DNA of 48,802 nucleotides, taken from Candidatus Sabulitectum sp. GTDB taxonomy: Bacteria > Fermentibacterota > Fermentibacteria > Fermentibacterales > JCC-6. Shown one piece after another: positions 24,541-33,731 of this stretch; positions within the stretch are counted from its first letter, which is position 1, and each line of letters starts with the position of its first letter. Under the pieces are notes generated by a model. The model worked only from the letters and a program-made list of their open reading frames with translations. It did no database searches and was not told the origin of the DNA. The position numbers and the translations under genes are program-made. Location: positions 1-48,802 of the forward strand of contig JAGLOJ010000022.1 in the NCBI GenBank assembly GCA_023139045.1, in the 5' to 3' direction.

Positions 24541-25610
24541 AAATTCTCCACCTTTCTCCTCAGAACTACACAGGGATACTTACCCTTTTCGTAAAGGGTC
24601 ATCAGGCTCTTGGACATGAAAGCAGACTGGTGACTTTTTACAGAGCCAGGAACCTGTACCCGGAAGACATCTGCCTGAATCTTCCATTCGTGGGACACAT
24701 GGAATGGCTCTGGAAGGTAAAAAGACTCATCCGGAGCGGAAGCCTGAATGTGCCGTTCACAGGAACCACGGAAAGAATATTCTGGACGCCTTCCAGGCTG
24801 GAACGGTTACTTATGCCTCTCAGAGACCTGACATGGACGCCCAGGGTGAACCGGGCAGCCAGGAAGTATGGTCTGTGGGATTTTGACATTCATGTTCTTG
24901 AGGGAGGCATGAGCTTCTTCCGGGATGGCAGAGATGTGAAAAAACTCAGAGCTGCCGGTAAACACATCGTTTCCAACTATCATGGTCTTGATCTGCGGAT
25001 GCGAGGCGCCATCAGGCCTGTATGGGATGCTACGGAACTTCACACAACCTGCGAATTTGATCTTTACCAGAGATATCCGGAACTGGAGTACCTTTTTCTT
25101 CCTTTCGACACTTCCATGGTTCCGTCTGCAAATCCCACCGGTTCAACGGTGAAAATCTGCCACGCTCCAAGAATAAGATCGGTAAAGGGTACAGATAAGA
25201 TTGTTGAAGTTGTGGAAAAATTATCAAAAACTCTTCCGGTGGAAATGGTTCTTATCGAGAACATGTCCCACTTTGAAGCTATTCGACTCAAATCGGAATG
25301 TCATATTGCCATAGATCAGATCGCCAGCGGAGACATGGGTTACGGTGTTAATTCCCTGGAGAGCCTTGCTATGGGTGTCTGTACAGTAACAAACCTGTCT
25401 GAGGCTTATCAGAATTTCATCCCGGATCATCCTTTTGCCCTGGCTGAGCCACACAACCTTGAAAAGGTTCTCAGTGAGTTGATTCTTGATGAACAGCTCA
25501 GAAACCGATACGCTGCAGCAGGGCCGGGCTGGATAAGAAAAACCCACCACTGGAAGTCGGTAGCAGAGCAGATGCACAAAAGGTACACGGAACTTGGATG
25601 GTCAAGGTAA
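24537..25610 (+). CDS. glycosyltransferase, GT4-like
   Basis: A 357-residue cytoplasmic protein resembling GT-B glycosyltransferases. It starts KILHLSPQNYTG and has HIVSNYHGLDLRMRG, a nucleotide-sugar-site-like VKICHAPRIRSVKGTDKIVE (the C-terminal Rossmann half), and DQIASGDMGYGVNSLESLAMG, the GT4-type E-x7-E region that binds the donor diphosphate. The GTG at 24537 overlaps the previous stop as GTGA; a GTG at 24525 is the alternative. Sugar specificity is unknown. The flippase gene follows with a TAATG junction. Confidence 0.78.
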   Translation: MKILHLSPQNYTGILTLFVKGHQALGHESRLVTFYRARNLYPEDICLNLPFVGHMEWLWKVKRLIRSGSLNVPFTGTTERIFWTPSRLERLLMPLRDLTWTPRVNRAARKYGLWDFDIHVLEGGMSFFRDGRDVKKLRAAGKHIVSNYHGLDLRMRGAIRPVWDATELHTTCEFDLYQRYPELEYLFLPFDTSMVPSANPTGSTVKICHAPRIRSVKGTDKIVEVVEKLSKTLPVEMVLIENMSHFEAIRLKSECHIAIDQIASGDMGYGVNSLESLAMGVCTVTNLSEAYQNFIPDHPFALAEPHNLEKVLSELILDEQLRNRYAAAGPGWIRKTHHWKSVAEQMHKRYTELGWSR

Positions 25611-27049
25611 TGGCTGAATCCGGGCAGAGAGATCTGGCAAGAGAGACCCTTCTTTATGCACTTGCAATGGTGGTCAGCGGCCTCGTACAGTTTGCCTTCC
25701 TGCCGTTCATGAGTTCGTTCCTTACCCCGGAGCAGGCTGGTGAACTGGGTGTAGTAAGAATAATAAGTGAGATCATTGCCGGAATAGTGGTTCTCGGTCT
25801 TCCTGCCTCAATCATAAGAGCCTGGCACCACACTGATGCCCACAGGGCCGTTCTTGTTCGTTCCATTGTGCTTCCTCTTGCACCTCTGCTGGTAGCAGCA
25901 GTGCTTGTTCTAACCATTGGCGGGAAGGTTTCCGCGCTTCTTCATGTAACGAATTCATCCCTGCTTCTTCATGCTCTTGCCCTGGGAGGCTCTGTGGCTC
26001 TGCTGCAGGTTGCTCTTTCCATGCCCCGGGCAAACGGAATGGCCGGTACCTACTTCACCATTCAGTTCATCAGAGGGATGCTTTCCCTGGGATTGCTTTT
26101 CTTTTTGCTTCGATCGGTTGACGCAGCAGGTGCAATAGAGGCTTTTCTTGAGGCCAGATGGATACCTACTGCTATCGCCGTCGTATTTTCTTTTTTCTTC
26201 ATCTGGAAGGTAACACGAAGTTCTTCATCTGTTCCTCCGCCCGGGAAGCTTACAGGAAGCATGCTGGCATTCAGCCTGCCTCTTGTACCTGCAAGTCTTG
26301 CTCTGCTGGTTCTGTCCAGTGCAGACATGTTCATGCTTCGAACCATCTGTACGGATCTGACCCAGAGTGGCTGGTACGAATGGGCCGGAAGGGCTGTTCT
26401 TATTCTCACTCCTCTTACGCTTGGATTCAGTATGGCCTGGCACAGGTACATTTTCAGGAAGAAGAAAGAAGGCGGAAGAATGGATGAGCTGGGCAGAACC
26501 GCCCTTCTCTTTATGGTCACAGTGAACTGGGCTGCTATGGTTCTTGCTCTTCTCTCAAATGAGATTGTTTCCGTGTTCGGAGGAGGGGCATGGCTTCCTG
26601 CGGTAAAAGTTCTTCCATGGATGGCAGGATCTGCCGCAATGTATGCACTGTTTACCATTTCACAAACCGCCCCGCTTCTTACCGGGCAGACAAAGTATAT
26701 AGGATGGATGACGGCTTTCGGTGCTGTGATCAATATCGGATTCAACCTGAGGCTGATTCCCATTGCGGGTGCGGTAGGTGCCGCTTTTGCCACTCTGGCC
26801 ACAAACATGTTCATGGCTCTGTCACTTTTCTGGATCGGCAGAAAAGTATTCCCGGTGAGTTTCCTGGCAGTGGTTGTCATGGTAATCATCCCTGTTTTCT
26901 CCGGGCCCTTGTCCGGGATGAACCCCGGGCACAGAATGATTGCCATTCTTGCCGGAACCGCTGTGACTGTGATGATCATGCAGGTGCTCAGGTCACTGGG
27001 AACAGGTGATGCATTGAAGTCATCAGCAGGAGGCGGCAATGATTCCTGA
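25610..27049 (+). CDS. Wzx-type polysaccharide flippase, first copy
   Basis: A 479-residue multi-pass protein of the MVF/MOP flippase superfamily (RfbX/Wzx type), expected to move undecaprenyl-linked oligosaccharides across the inner membrane. About 14 hydrophobic segments run through its length, with LARETLLYALAMVVSGLVQFAFLP at the start, IYR/W-type loops such as RAWHHTD, and the late LLTGQTKYIGWMTAFGAVINIGFNLRLIPI loop typical of Wzx. Start choices are the ATG at 25610 (TAATG with the previous stop) or at 25598. A second flippase gene lies at 37056, which is unusual within one operon. Confidence 0.83.
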   Translation: MAESGQRDLARETLLYALAMVVSGLVQFAFLPFMSSFLTPEQAGELGVVRIISEIIAGIVVLGLPASIIRAWHHTDAHRAVLVRSIVLPLAPLLVAAVLVLTIGGKVSALLHVTNSSLLLHALALGGSVALLQVALSMPRANGMAGTYFTIQFIRGMLSLGLLFFLLRSVDAAGAIEAFLEARWIPTAIAVVFSFFFIWKVTRSSSSVPPPGKLTGSMLAFSLPLVPASLALLVLSSADMFMLRTICTDLTQSGWYEWAGRAVLILTPLTLGFSMAWHRYIFRKKKEGGRMDELGRTALLFMVTVNWAAMVLALLSNEIVSVFGGGAWLPAVKVLPWMAGSAAMYALFTISQTAPLLTGQTKYIGWMTAFGAVINIGFNLRLIPIAGAVGAAFATLATNMFMALSLFWIGRKVFPVSFLAVVVMVIIPVFSGPLSGMNPGHRMIAILAGTAVTVMIMQVLRSLGTGDALKSSAGGGNDS

Positions 27050-27977
27050 CATTTCGGTTCAGGTTCCTGTGAAAAATGGTGGTGATGTATTCAAAAGGTT
27101 TCTTAAAAGTCTTGCTGCTCAGGACATTCAGAGTTCCTGGGAGCTTGTTATTGTTGATGACGGAAGTGATATCCCCGTCAGGGAGGAGTTTCTTCAACAG
27201 TTGGGTGAACTCCCGGATTTTTGCACTTTAAAACTGATTCGAAGAGATCCCGGCGGGAACAGACCTGCCGCCAGAAATGCAGCATTTGAGGCCTCGGATG
27301 CCCCGGTAGGACTTCTCATGGATGCCGATCTGGAATTTGAGCCCTCTCTTCTGAGAAGGCACCTCGAAGCAAGAGAAAAAACCGGAGCGGATGTTGTCAT
27401 GGGCAGAAGGATAAATGCATGGAGTCAAAATGCCACCCCCTGGCAGAAATGGTTTGACAGCAGAGCCATGGGAAATGCTCCCGCCGGAGAATTCCCATGG
27501 AATTATTTCATCACCGGAAATCTTTCAATTAGCTGCAGTCTTCTTGAAAAGGCTGGAGGGTTTGATACTGCCATAGACAGCTACGGTGGTGAGGACACTG
27601 AAATGGGCTGCAGACTGAATGGAATGGGAGTCTCTTTCCACTGGGATCCGGAGCTTACGGTTAATCACCTGGACGATGTTTCAGTGAGAAGGCATTCTGA
27701 AAAGATGCTGGAATATGGAAGAACCGGTCTCAGGTATACTCTGGAGAAACATCCCGGAGCCAGGGGACTTCTTGGCAGCAGGTGGATTGAACCGATCTTT
27801 TCCAGACCGATCCATCTCTGTGTAATGCGGTTTCTCACCCGTGCCGCACTTCTTGGCTCTGTGTACAGAACTCTCCTCAGGTATGCAGAAAAGCACGGCA
27901 GTTCCTCTGTTTTGTTCACATATCTCGCTGTTGGCGCCATTCTTATCGGGCTTCGCGGGGGAGATTATCGAAAATGA
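27039..27977 (+). CDS. GT2 glycosyltransferase
   Basis: A 312-residue family-2 glycosyltransferase. Visible motifs are VQVPVKNGGDVFKRFL at the start, LVIVDDGSD, LLMDADLEFEPSL (DXD site) and the ED-type motif YGGEDTEMGCRLNGMG, which usually holds the catalytic base. The C-terminal part has a hydrophobic segment around LFTYLAVGAILIGLRGG, perhaps a membrane anchor. It overlaps the flippase gene by 11 bases at its start and murB by four at its end. Donor and acceptor are unknown. Confidence 0.88.
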   Translation: MIPDISVQVPVKNGGDVFKRFLKSLAAQDIQSSWELVIVDDGSDIPVREEFLQQLGELPDFCTLKLIRRDPGGNRPAARNAAFEASDAPVGLLMDADLEFEPSLLRRHLEAREKTGADVVMGRRINAWSQNATPWQKWFDSRAMGNAPAGEFPWNYFITGNLSISCSLLEKAGGFDTAIDSYGGEDTEMGCRLNGMGVSFHWDPELTVNHLDDVSVRRHSEKMLEYGRTGLRYTLEKHPGARGLLGSRWIEPIFSRPIHLCVMRFLTRAALLGSVYRTLLRYAEKHGSSSVLFTYLAVGAILIGLRGGDYRK

Positions 27978-28879
27978 TCTTTGATAAAGCAATCAAGGCC
28001 GCCCCCGATAGATTTCATGTTATAGAACTTTCAGAATACACAACATGGGAAATCGGTGGCCCATCTGCGGCTGTTATGGTGAATACAGCCAGAGAACTCA
28101 CAGACACCGTAAAATTTATTTCGGAAAATTCGCTCCCATGGGTAATTCTTGGAAAGGGTTCAAATACTCTTGCTCCTACAGAGGGGTGGCATGGTGTTGT
28201 TGTGCTTTTAAGGGGAGAGCTGTCAGACTTCTCGTTTAAAGGAAGCCTGCTCACTGCCGGAGGCGGTGCTCATCTGCCGTCTATATCGGGAGCTGCGTGT
28301 TCAAAGGGGCTTGCCGGTCTGGTTTTTGCAGTTGGTATTCCCGGGACAGTCGGCGGTGCCATTTTTATGAATGCAGGTGCATACGGCCGTTCTATTTCGG
28401 AACTGGTGGAGGAAGTAAGTGTGCTGCATCCCTGCGGTTCAATTGAGTATCTTACTGCGGAGGATTGTGGTTTCGGATACAGATCAAGTCGATTCCAGAA
28501 AGACGATTCAATAGTTCTCAATGTGGTTTTAAGGCTTTCTGAAAAAGCCGGGAGCAGTGGCGAGCTTCGGAGAGAAGCAAGGGGAGTTCTTCAGCTTAGA
28601 AGGCAGAAATTTCCACTTCATGCCCCCAATGCCGGAAGCGTATTTCGTCGTCCGGATAATGGACCGCCTCCGGGGAAATTGATAGAGGATTGCGGTTTGA
28701 AGGGGTACAGACTGGGTGGAGCAATGGTTTCTGCAGTTCATGCCAATTTTATCGAGAACACTGGTGGAGCCACAAGCTCGGATGTAATGCAACTGATAGA
28801 GTTTGTAGTTGAAAGAGTAAGGAAAATCAGTGGTATCACCCTGAAAAGGGAAATAAGAAAACTTGGAGAGCGAATTTGA
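27974..28879 (+). CDS. murB: UDP-N-acetylenolpyruvoylglucosamine reductase (MurB)
   Basis: FAD- and NADPH-dependent enzyme that completes UDP-N-acetylmuramate in peptidoglycan precursor synthesis. The 301-residue length and motifs fit the type II MurB: TTWEIGGPS (23-31), the FAD-binding GKGSN (60-64), GIPGTVGGAIFMNAGAYGR (121-139), catalytic Arg170 (GYRSS), Ser222 (NAGSVFRRP) and Glu293 (REIRKLG). Every expected catalytic residue is present. Its place amid polysaccharide genes, without murC, ddl or ftsQ next to it, is unusual. Overlaps of four bases occur on both sides. Confidence 0.92.
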   Translation: MIFDKAIKAAPDRFHVIELSEYTTWEIGGPSAAVMVNTARELTDTVKFISENSLPWVILGKGSNTLAPTEGWHGVVVLLRGELSDFSFKGSLLTAGGGAHLPSISGAACSKGLAGLVFAVGIPGTVGGAIFMNAGAYGRSISELVEEVSVLHPCGSIEYLTAEDCGFGYRSSRFQKDDSIVLNVVLRLSEKAGSSGELRREARGVLQLRRQKFPLHAPNAGSVFRRPDNGPPPGKLIEDCGLKGYRLGGAMVSAVHANFIENTGGATSSDVMQLIEFVVERVRKISGITLKREIRKLGERI

Positions 28880-29805
28880 GCAGAAAAATAGGAGAATTTA
28901 CCCTGAATGACGGTCCAGTTCTGGTCACAGGTGCAAGTGGTTTTGTGGGCCAGAGACTCATGGAGTTGTTTCAACTGGGCCGGGGTGATATAGCGGCAGA
29001 TTGCACAACAGAATTTTCTGCTCCAGCGGGCGTGAGGAAAATTGCCTGGGAACTTCCAGGTCCACCGCCTGCCTCTCTGGGGCAGGTGCGGTATGTGGTT
29101 CATCTTGCCGGGCTCAGCTCAGTTGCTCACTCACGTTCCAGTGAAGAAAAGGTTATGAGTGTAAACGCGGAGGGAACGCGGAGCGTTGTCAGATGGATTG
29201 AAGAGCGAACCCCCGGTGCCCTGCTTCTTTTTGCCAGTTCGGCAGAGGTGTACAAGGCCTCCACAGGCAAACTGGTTGAAATGTCACCTCTCGTTCCCAT
29301 AAGTCCCTATGGAGAGAGCAAACTCAAGGCAGAAGAACTTTTAACTGATTCCGGCCTTCAATATGTAATTGCGCGTTCCTTTCCACATTTTGGACCCGGG
29401 CAGGCAGGGCACTTTGTACTGCCCTCCTTCTGTCGCAGGGTAATCCGGTCTTTCACCGGAGGGGATGGAGTAATCAGTACAGGAAACCTTACCGCAGTAA
29501 GAGACTATCTGTACATTGACGATGTGGTTATGGCTTATGCCTGTCTCCTTGCCAATGGTCAAACAGGCAGGATATACAATGTGTGTTCCGGCACAGGATA
29601 TTCCATAGGGGATCTTTTGTCTCTTATTGTGAAAATTTCGGGAGCAAGGCTTCGTACTGCGACGGAGCCGCGTCTTCTTCGGGAGGAAGATCAGTTATGT
29701 CAGATTGGCAACCCGGAAAAGTTGAAGATTCTTGGCTGGACCGTGAAGGTTCCCCTTGAGGAAGGTCTCAGAATGCTTTACCAATGGTGGGAGGAGAGAC
29801 TGTGA
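28876..29805 (+). CDS. NAD(P)-dependent sugar epimerase/reductase, Rmd-like
   Basis: Extended SDR enzyme of 309 residues. GASGFVG (19-25) binds NAD(P); the SSAEVYK segment and the YGESK catalytic pair Y145/K149 are intact. RDYLYIDDVVMAYACLLANGQTGRIYNVCSGTGYSIGDLL resembles GDP-4-dehydro-6-deoxy-D-mannose reductase (Rmd), so it may act after the Gmd encoded at 8712. Other NDP-sugar 4-reductases remain possible. The start is a TTG at 28876 that overlaps the murB stop. The last codons contain the GGGAGG ribosome site of the next gene. Confidence 0.8.
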   Translation: MSRKIGEFTLNDGPVLVTGASGFVGQRLMELFQLGRGDIAADCTTEFSAPAGVRKIAWELPGPPPASLGQVRYVVHLAGLSSVAHSRSSEEKVMSVNAEGTRSVVRWIEERTPGALLLFASSAEVYKASTGKLVEMSPLVPISPYGESKLKAEELLTDSGLQYVIARSFPHFGPGQAGHFVLPSFCRRVIRSFTGGDGVISTGNLTAVRDYLYIDDVVMAYACLLANGQTGRIYNVCSGTGYSIGDLLSLIVKISGARLRTATEPRLLREEDQLCQIGNPEKLKILGWTVKVPLEEGLRMLYQWWEERL

Positions 29806-31955
29806 GCGTTTTCTTTATTATTGCCGCTCTTTTCGGAAGAATTACCGAATGGGAGCACTTCCCTCATTACGGAGGGGGTAGTGGAATCATTGCCAGAGGA
29901 GATGTGATTCTGGCTGCAACTTCAGGCGGGCTTCTCTTTTCTCATTTTTCGGAGGCTGAGGATCAGCTGGTTGCTGATTCCGGGTGGACCTCTCCGGGAA
30001 AACTCTCCTACGACCGGGTCTCCCACGTGACTTATGACGATTCAGGTAATTTGTGGGTGTCAATGAACGGCGGTGGAATCGACATGTTCACCCCTGATGG
30101 TCGGAAGACTCACTTCAATCAGATTGATGGTCTTCCACTGAATCTTGGCATCATACAGACTCTCTCTGATTCCGTTATTTATGCAGCAACGACACAGGGT
30201 TTGTGTATCAGGGAATTCGGCTTTTTCGAAACATTCAACACTCTCTCTTCCGGTGGTGGTCTTCCGTCTGATAACATTACTTGTCTTTCTCCTTCTGACT
30301 CGGGTCTTTATGTTGGTACTACAGCGGGTCTTGTGTTTCTTTGCAAGTCGGCAGACCCCGGGCAGGAAAGTTCATGGATTCCTCAAAGTATTGATCCCGT
30401 TTCCGTTATCGCTATGGAGTGGCAAAATGATACCCTGTGGGCTGCTACAGCTGCGGGACTGTCTCTTAAACCGCCTGGCCAGCCGTGGGAGAAGGAGGTC
30501 CTTTTTCCCGGCGGGAACATTTCTTCCCTCGCCTGGGGGTCCGGAGGGCTTGCAGTAGGGTGCACAAACCAGAGCTTTATTCTCTATCAGGGAGAATGGC
30601 ACGACTACCATTCAAATCTGCATGGAAACGCTCTTACCGGTCTTGTGTGGTATGACGGCAGATTGTGCGGTGTTCTTGCCAACACATATGCAGACAACAG
30701 GCTTTCAGGAGCCGGTCTGGCACTGCTTCTGGAAAGCGGTGGCTGGCGGAGAACTTTTCCGGAATCCGGTCCGGTATCAAACGATCTCAGAGATTGCACC
30801 ATTCTTCCTGACGGCAGTGTCTGGGTTTCCAGTAACCGGGCTGCCGGTTCGGTATTTGCCGGCGGACAGTGGCAGTCTCTGAATCAGTTCATGACAAGCA
30901 CAAGTCAGTGCTTTGCTATCTGCCCCTCGGGGAATGGCATATTCATTTCTGCTATTGGTTTTGGCCTGGACTGGCTTTCATGGCAGAATGAAACTGTTGA
31001 AACCACAATTCATCTTGACAGCAATGACGGTCTCTTGAGCGACAGAATTTTTTGTGCTGAAGAGGGGAATGCAAATACCGTCTGGTTCGGTCACAGAACA
31101 CTGCTTGAAACGGATGCCAGCGGAGTCAGCCGGTTGAACTGGACTCCAGGTGATGTGACCTCCGTTTCATTTGTGGGCATTACAGGAGCCGATGGGCTGC
31201 CCAGCAAAGAAGTTAATGCAGTACTGCCAACCGGCGGGAGGTATTCATGGGTGGGGACAGACGGTGGCCTTGCCAGTGTTGACGGTAATCTTCAAAGGGT
31301 TCTGGAAACCTATACTTCGCTGGACGGGCTTCCATCTTCCCTTGTAACTTCACTGTCAATGGATCGGTCCGGCATCCTCTACATCGGAACAGCGTCGGGG
31401 CTTGCCTATCTTGACAATGGAATTATTTCTGAAGTTGATGAAATTGATGCAGGTATAATGGCCTTGGAATGTGATAATTTCGGAAGTGTGTGGGTGTCAA
31501 CCATCGACGGTCTGAAAAGGTTTTTCAGAGCAACCGGAATTGTTGAGGAATACACTTCATTCAACAGCCCGTTGATTGAGTGTACTATCTATGCCATGAC
31601 AGTGGACAGTGATAATGGTTATCTCTGGATGGCTACCGATCACGGATTCTGGCGGGGACAACTTGAATCGAGTCTTTCGGGTGACGGCTCAGCTGCTGTG
31701 GTTTATCCTGATCCATTCATGCCTGGTCGTGGCGATATACTCGGGATTGCAGGAATTCCGAATACGCCGGCTGCAATTCACATTTATGATCTCAGGGGTT
31801 CTCTTGTTTTCAAGTTATCCTCCAGTGGACGTGATGATATTGCCTGGGACGGATTGAATAGGGATGGTAATCCTGTGGCTTCCGGAGTTTACTTCCTGCA
31901 ACTTGACCAGGCCGGTTCAGAGGCGGGGTTACTGAAGTTTGCACTGGTCAGATAA
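29802..31955 (+). CDS. second secreted beta-propeller with sorting-like C-terminus
   Basis: A 717-residue relative of the propeller protein at 20073. The GTG at 29802 has GGGAGG seven bases upstream, inside the preceding gene, and yields a short signal peptide (MSVFFIIAALFG). Propeller repeats include GNLWVSMNGGGIDMF, DSVIYAATTQGLCI, GLYVGTTAGLVF, DTLWAATAAGLSL, LYIGTASGLAYL and GYLWMATDHGFW. The end shows VYPDPFMPG, an IYDLRGSLV strand, WDGLNRDGNPVASGVYFLQL and a terminal FALVR, an almost textbook FlgD/type 9 sorting-like domain. Two paralogues inside one polysaccharide operon suggest a secreted partner of the glycan or its export machinery. No catalytic residues were identified. Confidence 0.83.
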   Translation: MSVFFIIAALFGRITEWEHFPHYGGGSGIIARGDVILAATSGGLLFSHFSEAEDQLVADSGWTSPGKLSYDRVSHVTYDDSGNLWVSMNGGGIDMFTPDGRKTHFNQIDGLPLNLGIIQTLSDSVIYAATTQGLCIREFGFFETFNTLSSGGGLPSDNITCLSPSDSGLYVGTTAGLVFLCKSADPGQESSWIPQSIDPVSVIAMEWQNDTLWAATAAGLSLKPPGQPWEKEVLFPGGNISSLAWGSGGLAVGCTNQSFILYQGEWHDYHSNLHGNALTGLVWYDGRLCGVLANTYADNRLSGAGLALLLESGGWRRTFPESGPVSNDLRDCTILPDGSVWVSSNRAAGSVFAGGQWQSLNQFMTSTSQCFAICPSGNGIFISAIGFGLDWLSWQNETVETTIHLDSNDGLLSDRIFCAEEGNANTVWFGHRTLLETDASGVSRLNWTPGDVTSVSFVGITGADGLPSKEVNAVLPTGGRYSWVGTDGGLASVDGNLQRVLETYTSLDGLPSSLVTSLSMDRSGILYIGTASGLAYLDNGIISEVDEIDAGIMALECDNFGSVWVSTIDGLKRFFRATGIVEEYTSFNSPLIECTIYAMTVDSDNGYLWMATDHGFWRGQLESSLSGDGSAAVVYPDPFMPGRGDILGIAGIPNTPAAIHIYDLRGSLVFKLSSSGRDDIAWDGLNRDGNPVASGVYFLQLDQAGSEAGLLKFALVR

Positions 31956-31965
31956 GGAGATTGAT

Positions 31966-32694
31966 ATGAAAGGCGTTGTGCTGGCAGGAGGTCTGGGGAC
32001 CAGATTGAGACCGCTCACAAGTATTACAAACAAGCACCTTCTTCCTGTTTACGACAGACCTATGATTTACTATCCCCTTCAAACTCTGGCCGATGCAGGT
32101 ATAAAGGATGTTATGGTGGTTACCGGAGGGAACAGCGCAGGAAGTTTTATGCAATTACTGGGGGACGGCAGAGAATTCGGCTTCAACAGCCTCAACTATA
32201 CGTATCAGACAGGTGAAGGTGGAATTGCACAGGCGATAGGACTGGCCAGAGCCTTTATCGGCGGGGAGAGATTCGTTGTAATTCTGGGGGATAACATTCT
32301 CGAGAATTCTATTGCAGAGCACGTGGAGTCTTTTAAACAGCAAACCTCCGGTGCAAGAATCCTGTACAAAAGGGTCGATGACCCCAGGGATTACGGAGTA
32401 GCCGAAATTGCGGACGGGAAAGTCATCTCCATTATTGAAAAACCGGAAAATCCCGTGAGCGACTTTGCCGTTATCGGAGTGTATATGTATGACAACGAGG
32501 CGTTTGACATCATTGACGAGTTGAAACCATCCGGCAGGGGCGAGCTTGAGGTAACCGATCTCAATAATGCCTATATTCAGCGGGGTGAGATGCAGGCAAA
32601 CGAGATAAGCGGATGGTGGTCTGACTGTGGAGCCAGTATTGAGAATCTTCTTGAGGCCAACAACAGGGCAGCGGAGATAAGGAAGGGAATCTGA
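31966..32694 (+). CDS. rmlA: glucose-1-phosphate thymidylyltransferase
   Basis: Nucleotidyltransferase that activates glucose-1-phosphate as dTDP-glucose. The signature GGLGTRLRPLT is at 8-18, followed by NKHLLPVYDRPMIYYPLQTL, GDNI (substrate-metal site), a YGVAEI motif and IIEKPENPVSDFAVIGVYMYD. At 242 residues it is the short RmlA form, lacking the C-terminal extension of the roughly 290-residue E. coli enzyme. The ATG at 31966 has AAGGAGA upstream, and its TGA overlaps the rmlB start (TGATG). The neighbour rmlB supports the function. Confidence 0.9.
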   Translation: MKGVVLAGGLGTRLRPLTSITNKHLLPVYDRPMIYYPLQTLADAGIKDVMVVTGGNSAGSFMQLLGDGREFGFNSLNYTYQTGEGGIAQAIGLARAFIGGERFVVILGDNILENSIAEHVESFKQQTSGARILYKRVDDPRDYGVAEIADGKVISIIEKPENPVSDFAVIGVYMYDNEAFDIIDELKPSGRGELEVTDLNNAYIQRGEMQANEISGWWSDCGASIENLLEANNRAAEIRKGI

Positions 32695-33731
32695 TGAATC
32701 TTCTCGTTACAGGGGGAGCAGGTTTTATAGGAACTAATTTTGTGAAGTATGTAATGGGCCATCTTCCCGGGTGGTCGGTGACGGTACTTGATAAACTTAC
32801 CTATGCCGGCAGGAGAGAAAATCTTGATGAATATGAAAGTTCAAGCAGATACAAATTTATAAAGGGTGATATTTGTGATCCGAAGGCTGTTCAGAAGGCC
32901 ATGGCAGGTTGTGATGGTGTTGTGAATTTCGCCGCGGAAACACATGTTGATCGTTCCATTGATGATCCGGCCTCGTTTGTAAGAACAGATGTTGAGGGAG
33001 TAAGGGTTCTTCTTGAGGAGTTCAGGAAGGATGATTCAAGAAAATTATTCCTTCAGATTTCCACGGATGAAGTGTATGGAAGCGTTGAGGTCGGCAGATC
33101 CGGCGAGGGCGACCCTCTCGACCCGAGAAGCCCTTATTCAGCATCAAAAGCCGGAGGTGAGCTTCTGGCAATGAGCTACTTCACCACTTTTGGTGTGCCG
33201 GTAGTTATTACTCGTGCTTCCAACAATTATGGACCTCATCAGTACCCCGAGAAACTCATTCCCTTATTCATTACCAATGCATTTGAGAGGGAAAGGCTTC
33301 CGTTGTACGGTGATGGTGGTAATATGAGAGACTGGTTGTTTGTAACTGACCACTGCAGTGCTCTGGTTGCCGCGATTGAGAAGGGAACCCCCGGTCGTAT
33401 CTACAACATAGGAGCCGGGCAGGAGATGACAAACAAAGAGGTTACTTTTGCAATTCTTGAGGCCACAGGTGCGGATCCTGCACTTGTAAGGTTTGTGGAA
33501 GACAGGCTGGGACATGATCGCCGGTATGCGGTTGATATCTCTCGCGCAAGTGAGGAACTTGGCTGGAAGCCTGAGACAGATTTTGCAGCAGGTATTGCTC
33601 TTACAGTGGACTGGTACCGGGATAATTCGCAATGGTGGCAATCCATCAAATCCGGGGAGTTCCGTGATTATTACAAAAGAATGTATTCAACAAGGCTTGA
33701 GAACTCGGAACGGAAAGGATCCAGTAAATGA
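32694..33731 (+). CDS. rmlB: dTDP-glucose 4,6-dehydratase
   Basis: Converts dTDP-glucose to dTDP-4-dehydro-6-deoxy-glucose with bound NAD. Motifs are GGAGFIG (7-13), the ETHVDRSID segment (82-90), the catalytic T124-D125-E126 of STDEVYG, and Y148/K152 in SPYSASKAG, followed by [21 protein letters not shown], which is characteristic of RmlB. The 345-residue length is normal. rmlC and rmlD are not in the window, so dTDP-rhamnose may not be the end product here, or those genes lie elsewhere. Confidence 0.94.
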   Translation: MNLLVTGGAGFIGTNFVKYVMGHLPGWSVTVLDKLTYAGRRENLDEYESSSRYKFIKGDICDPKAVQKAMAGCDGVVNFAAETHVDRSIDDPASFVRTDVEGVRVLLEEFRKDDSRKLFLQISTDEVYGSVEVGRSGEGDPLDPRSPYSASKAGGELLAMSYFTTFGVPVVITRASNNYGPHQYPEKLIPLFITNAFERERLPLYGDGGNMRDWLFVTDHCSALVAAIEKGTPGRIYNIGAGQEMTNKEVTFAILEATGADPALVRFVEDRLGHDRRYAVDISRASEELGWKPETDFAAGIALTVDWYRDNSQWWQSIKSGEFRDYYKRMYSTRLENSERKGSSK

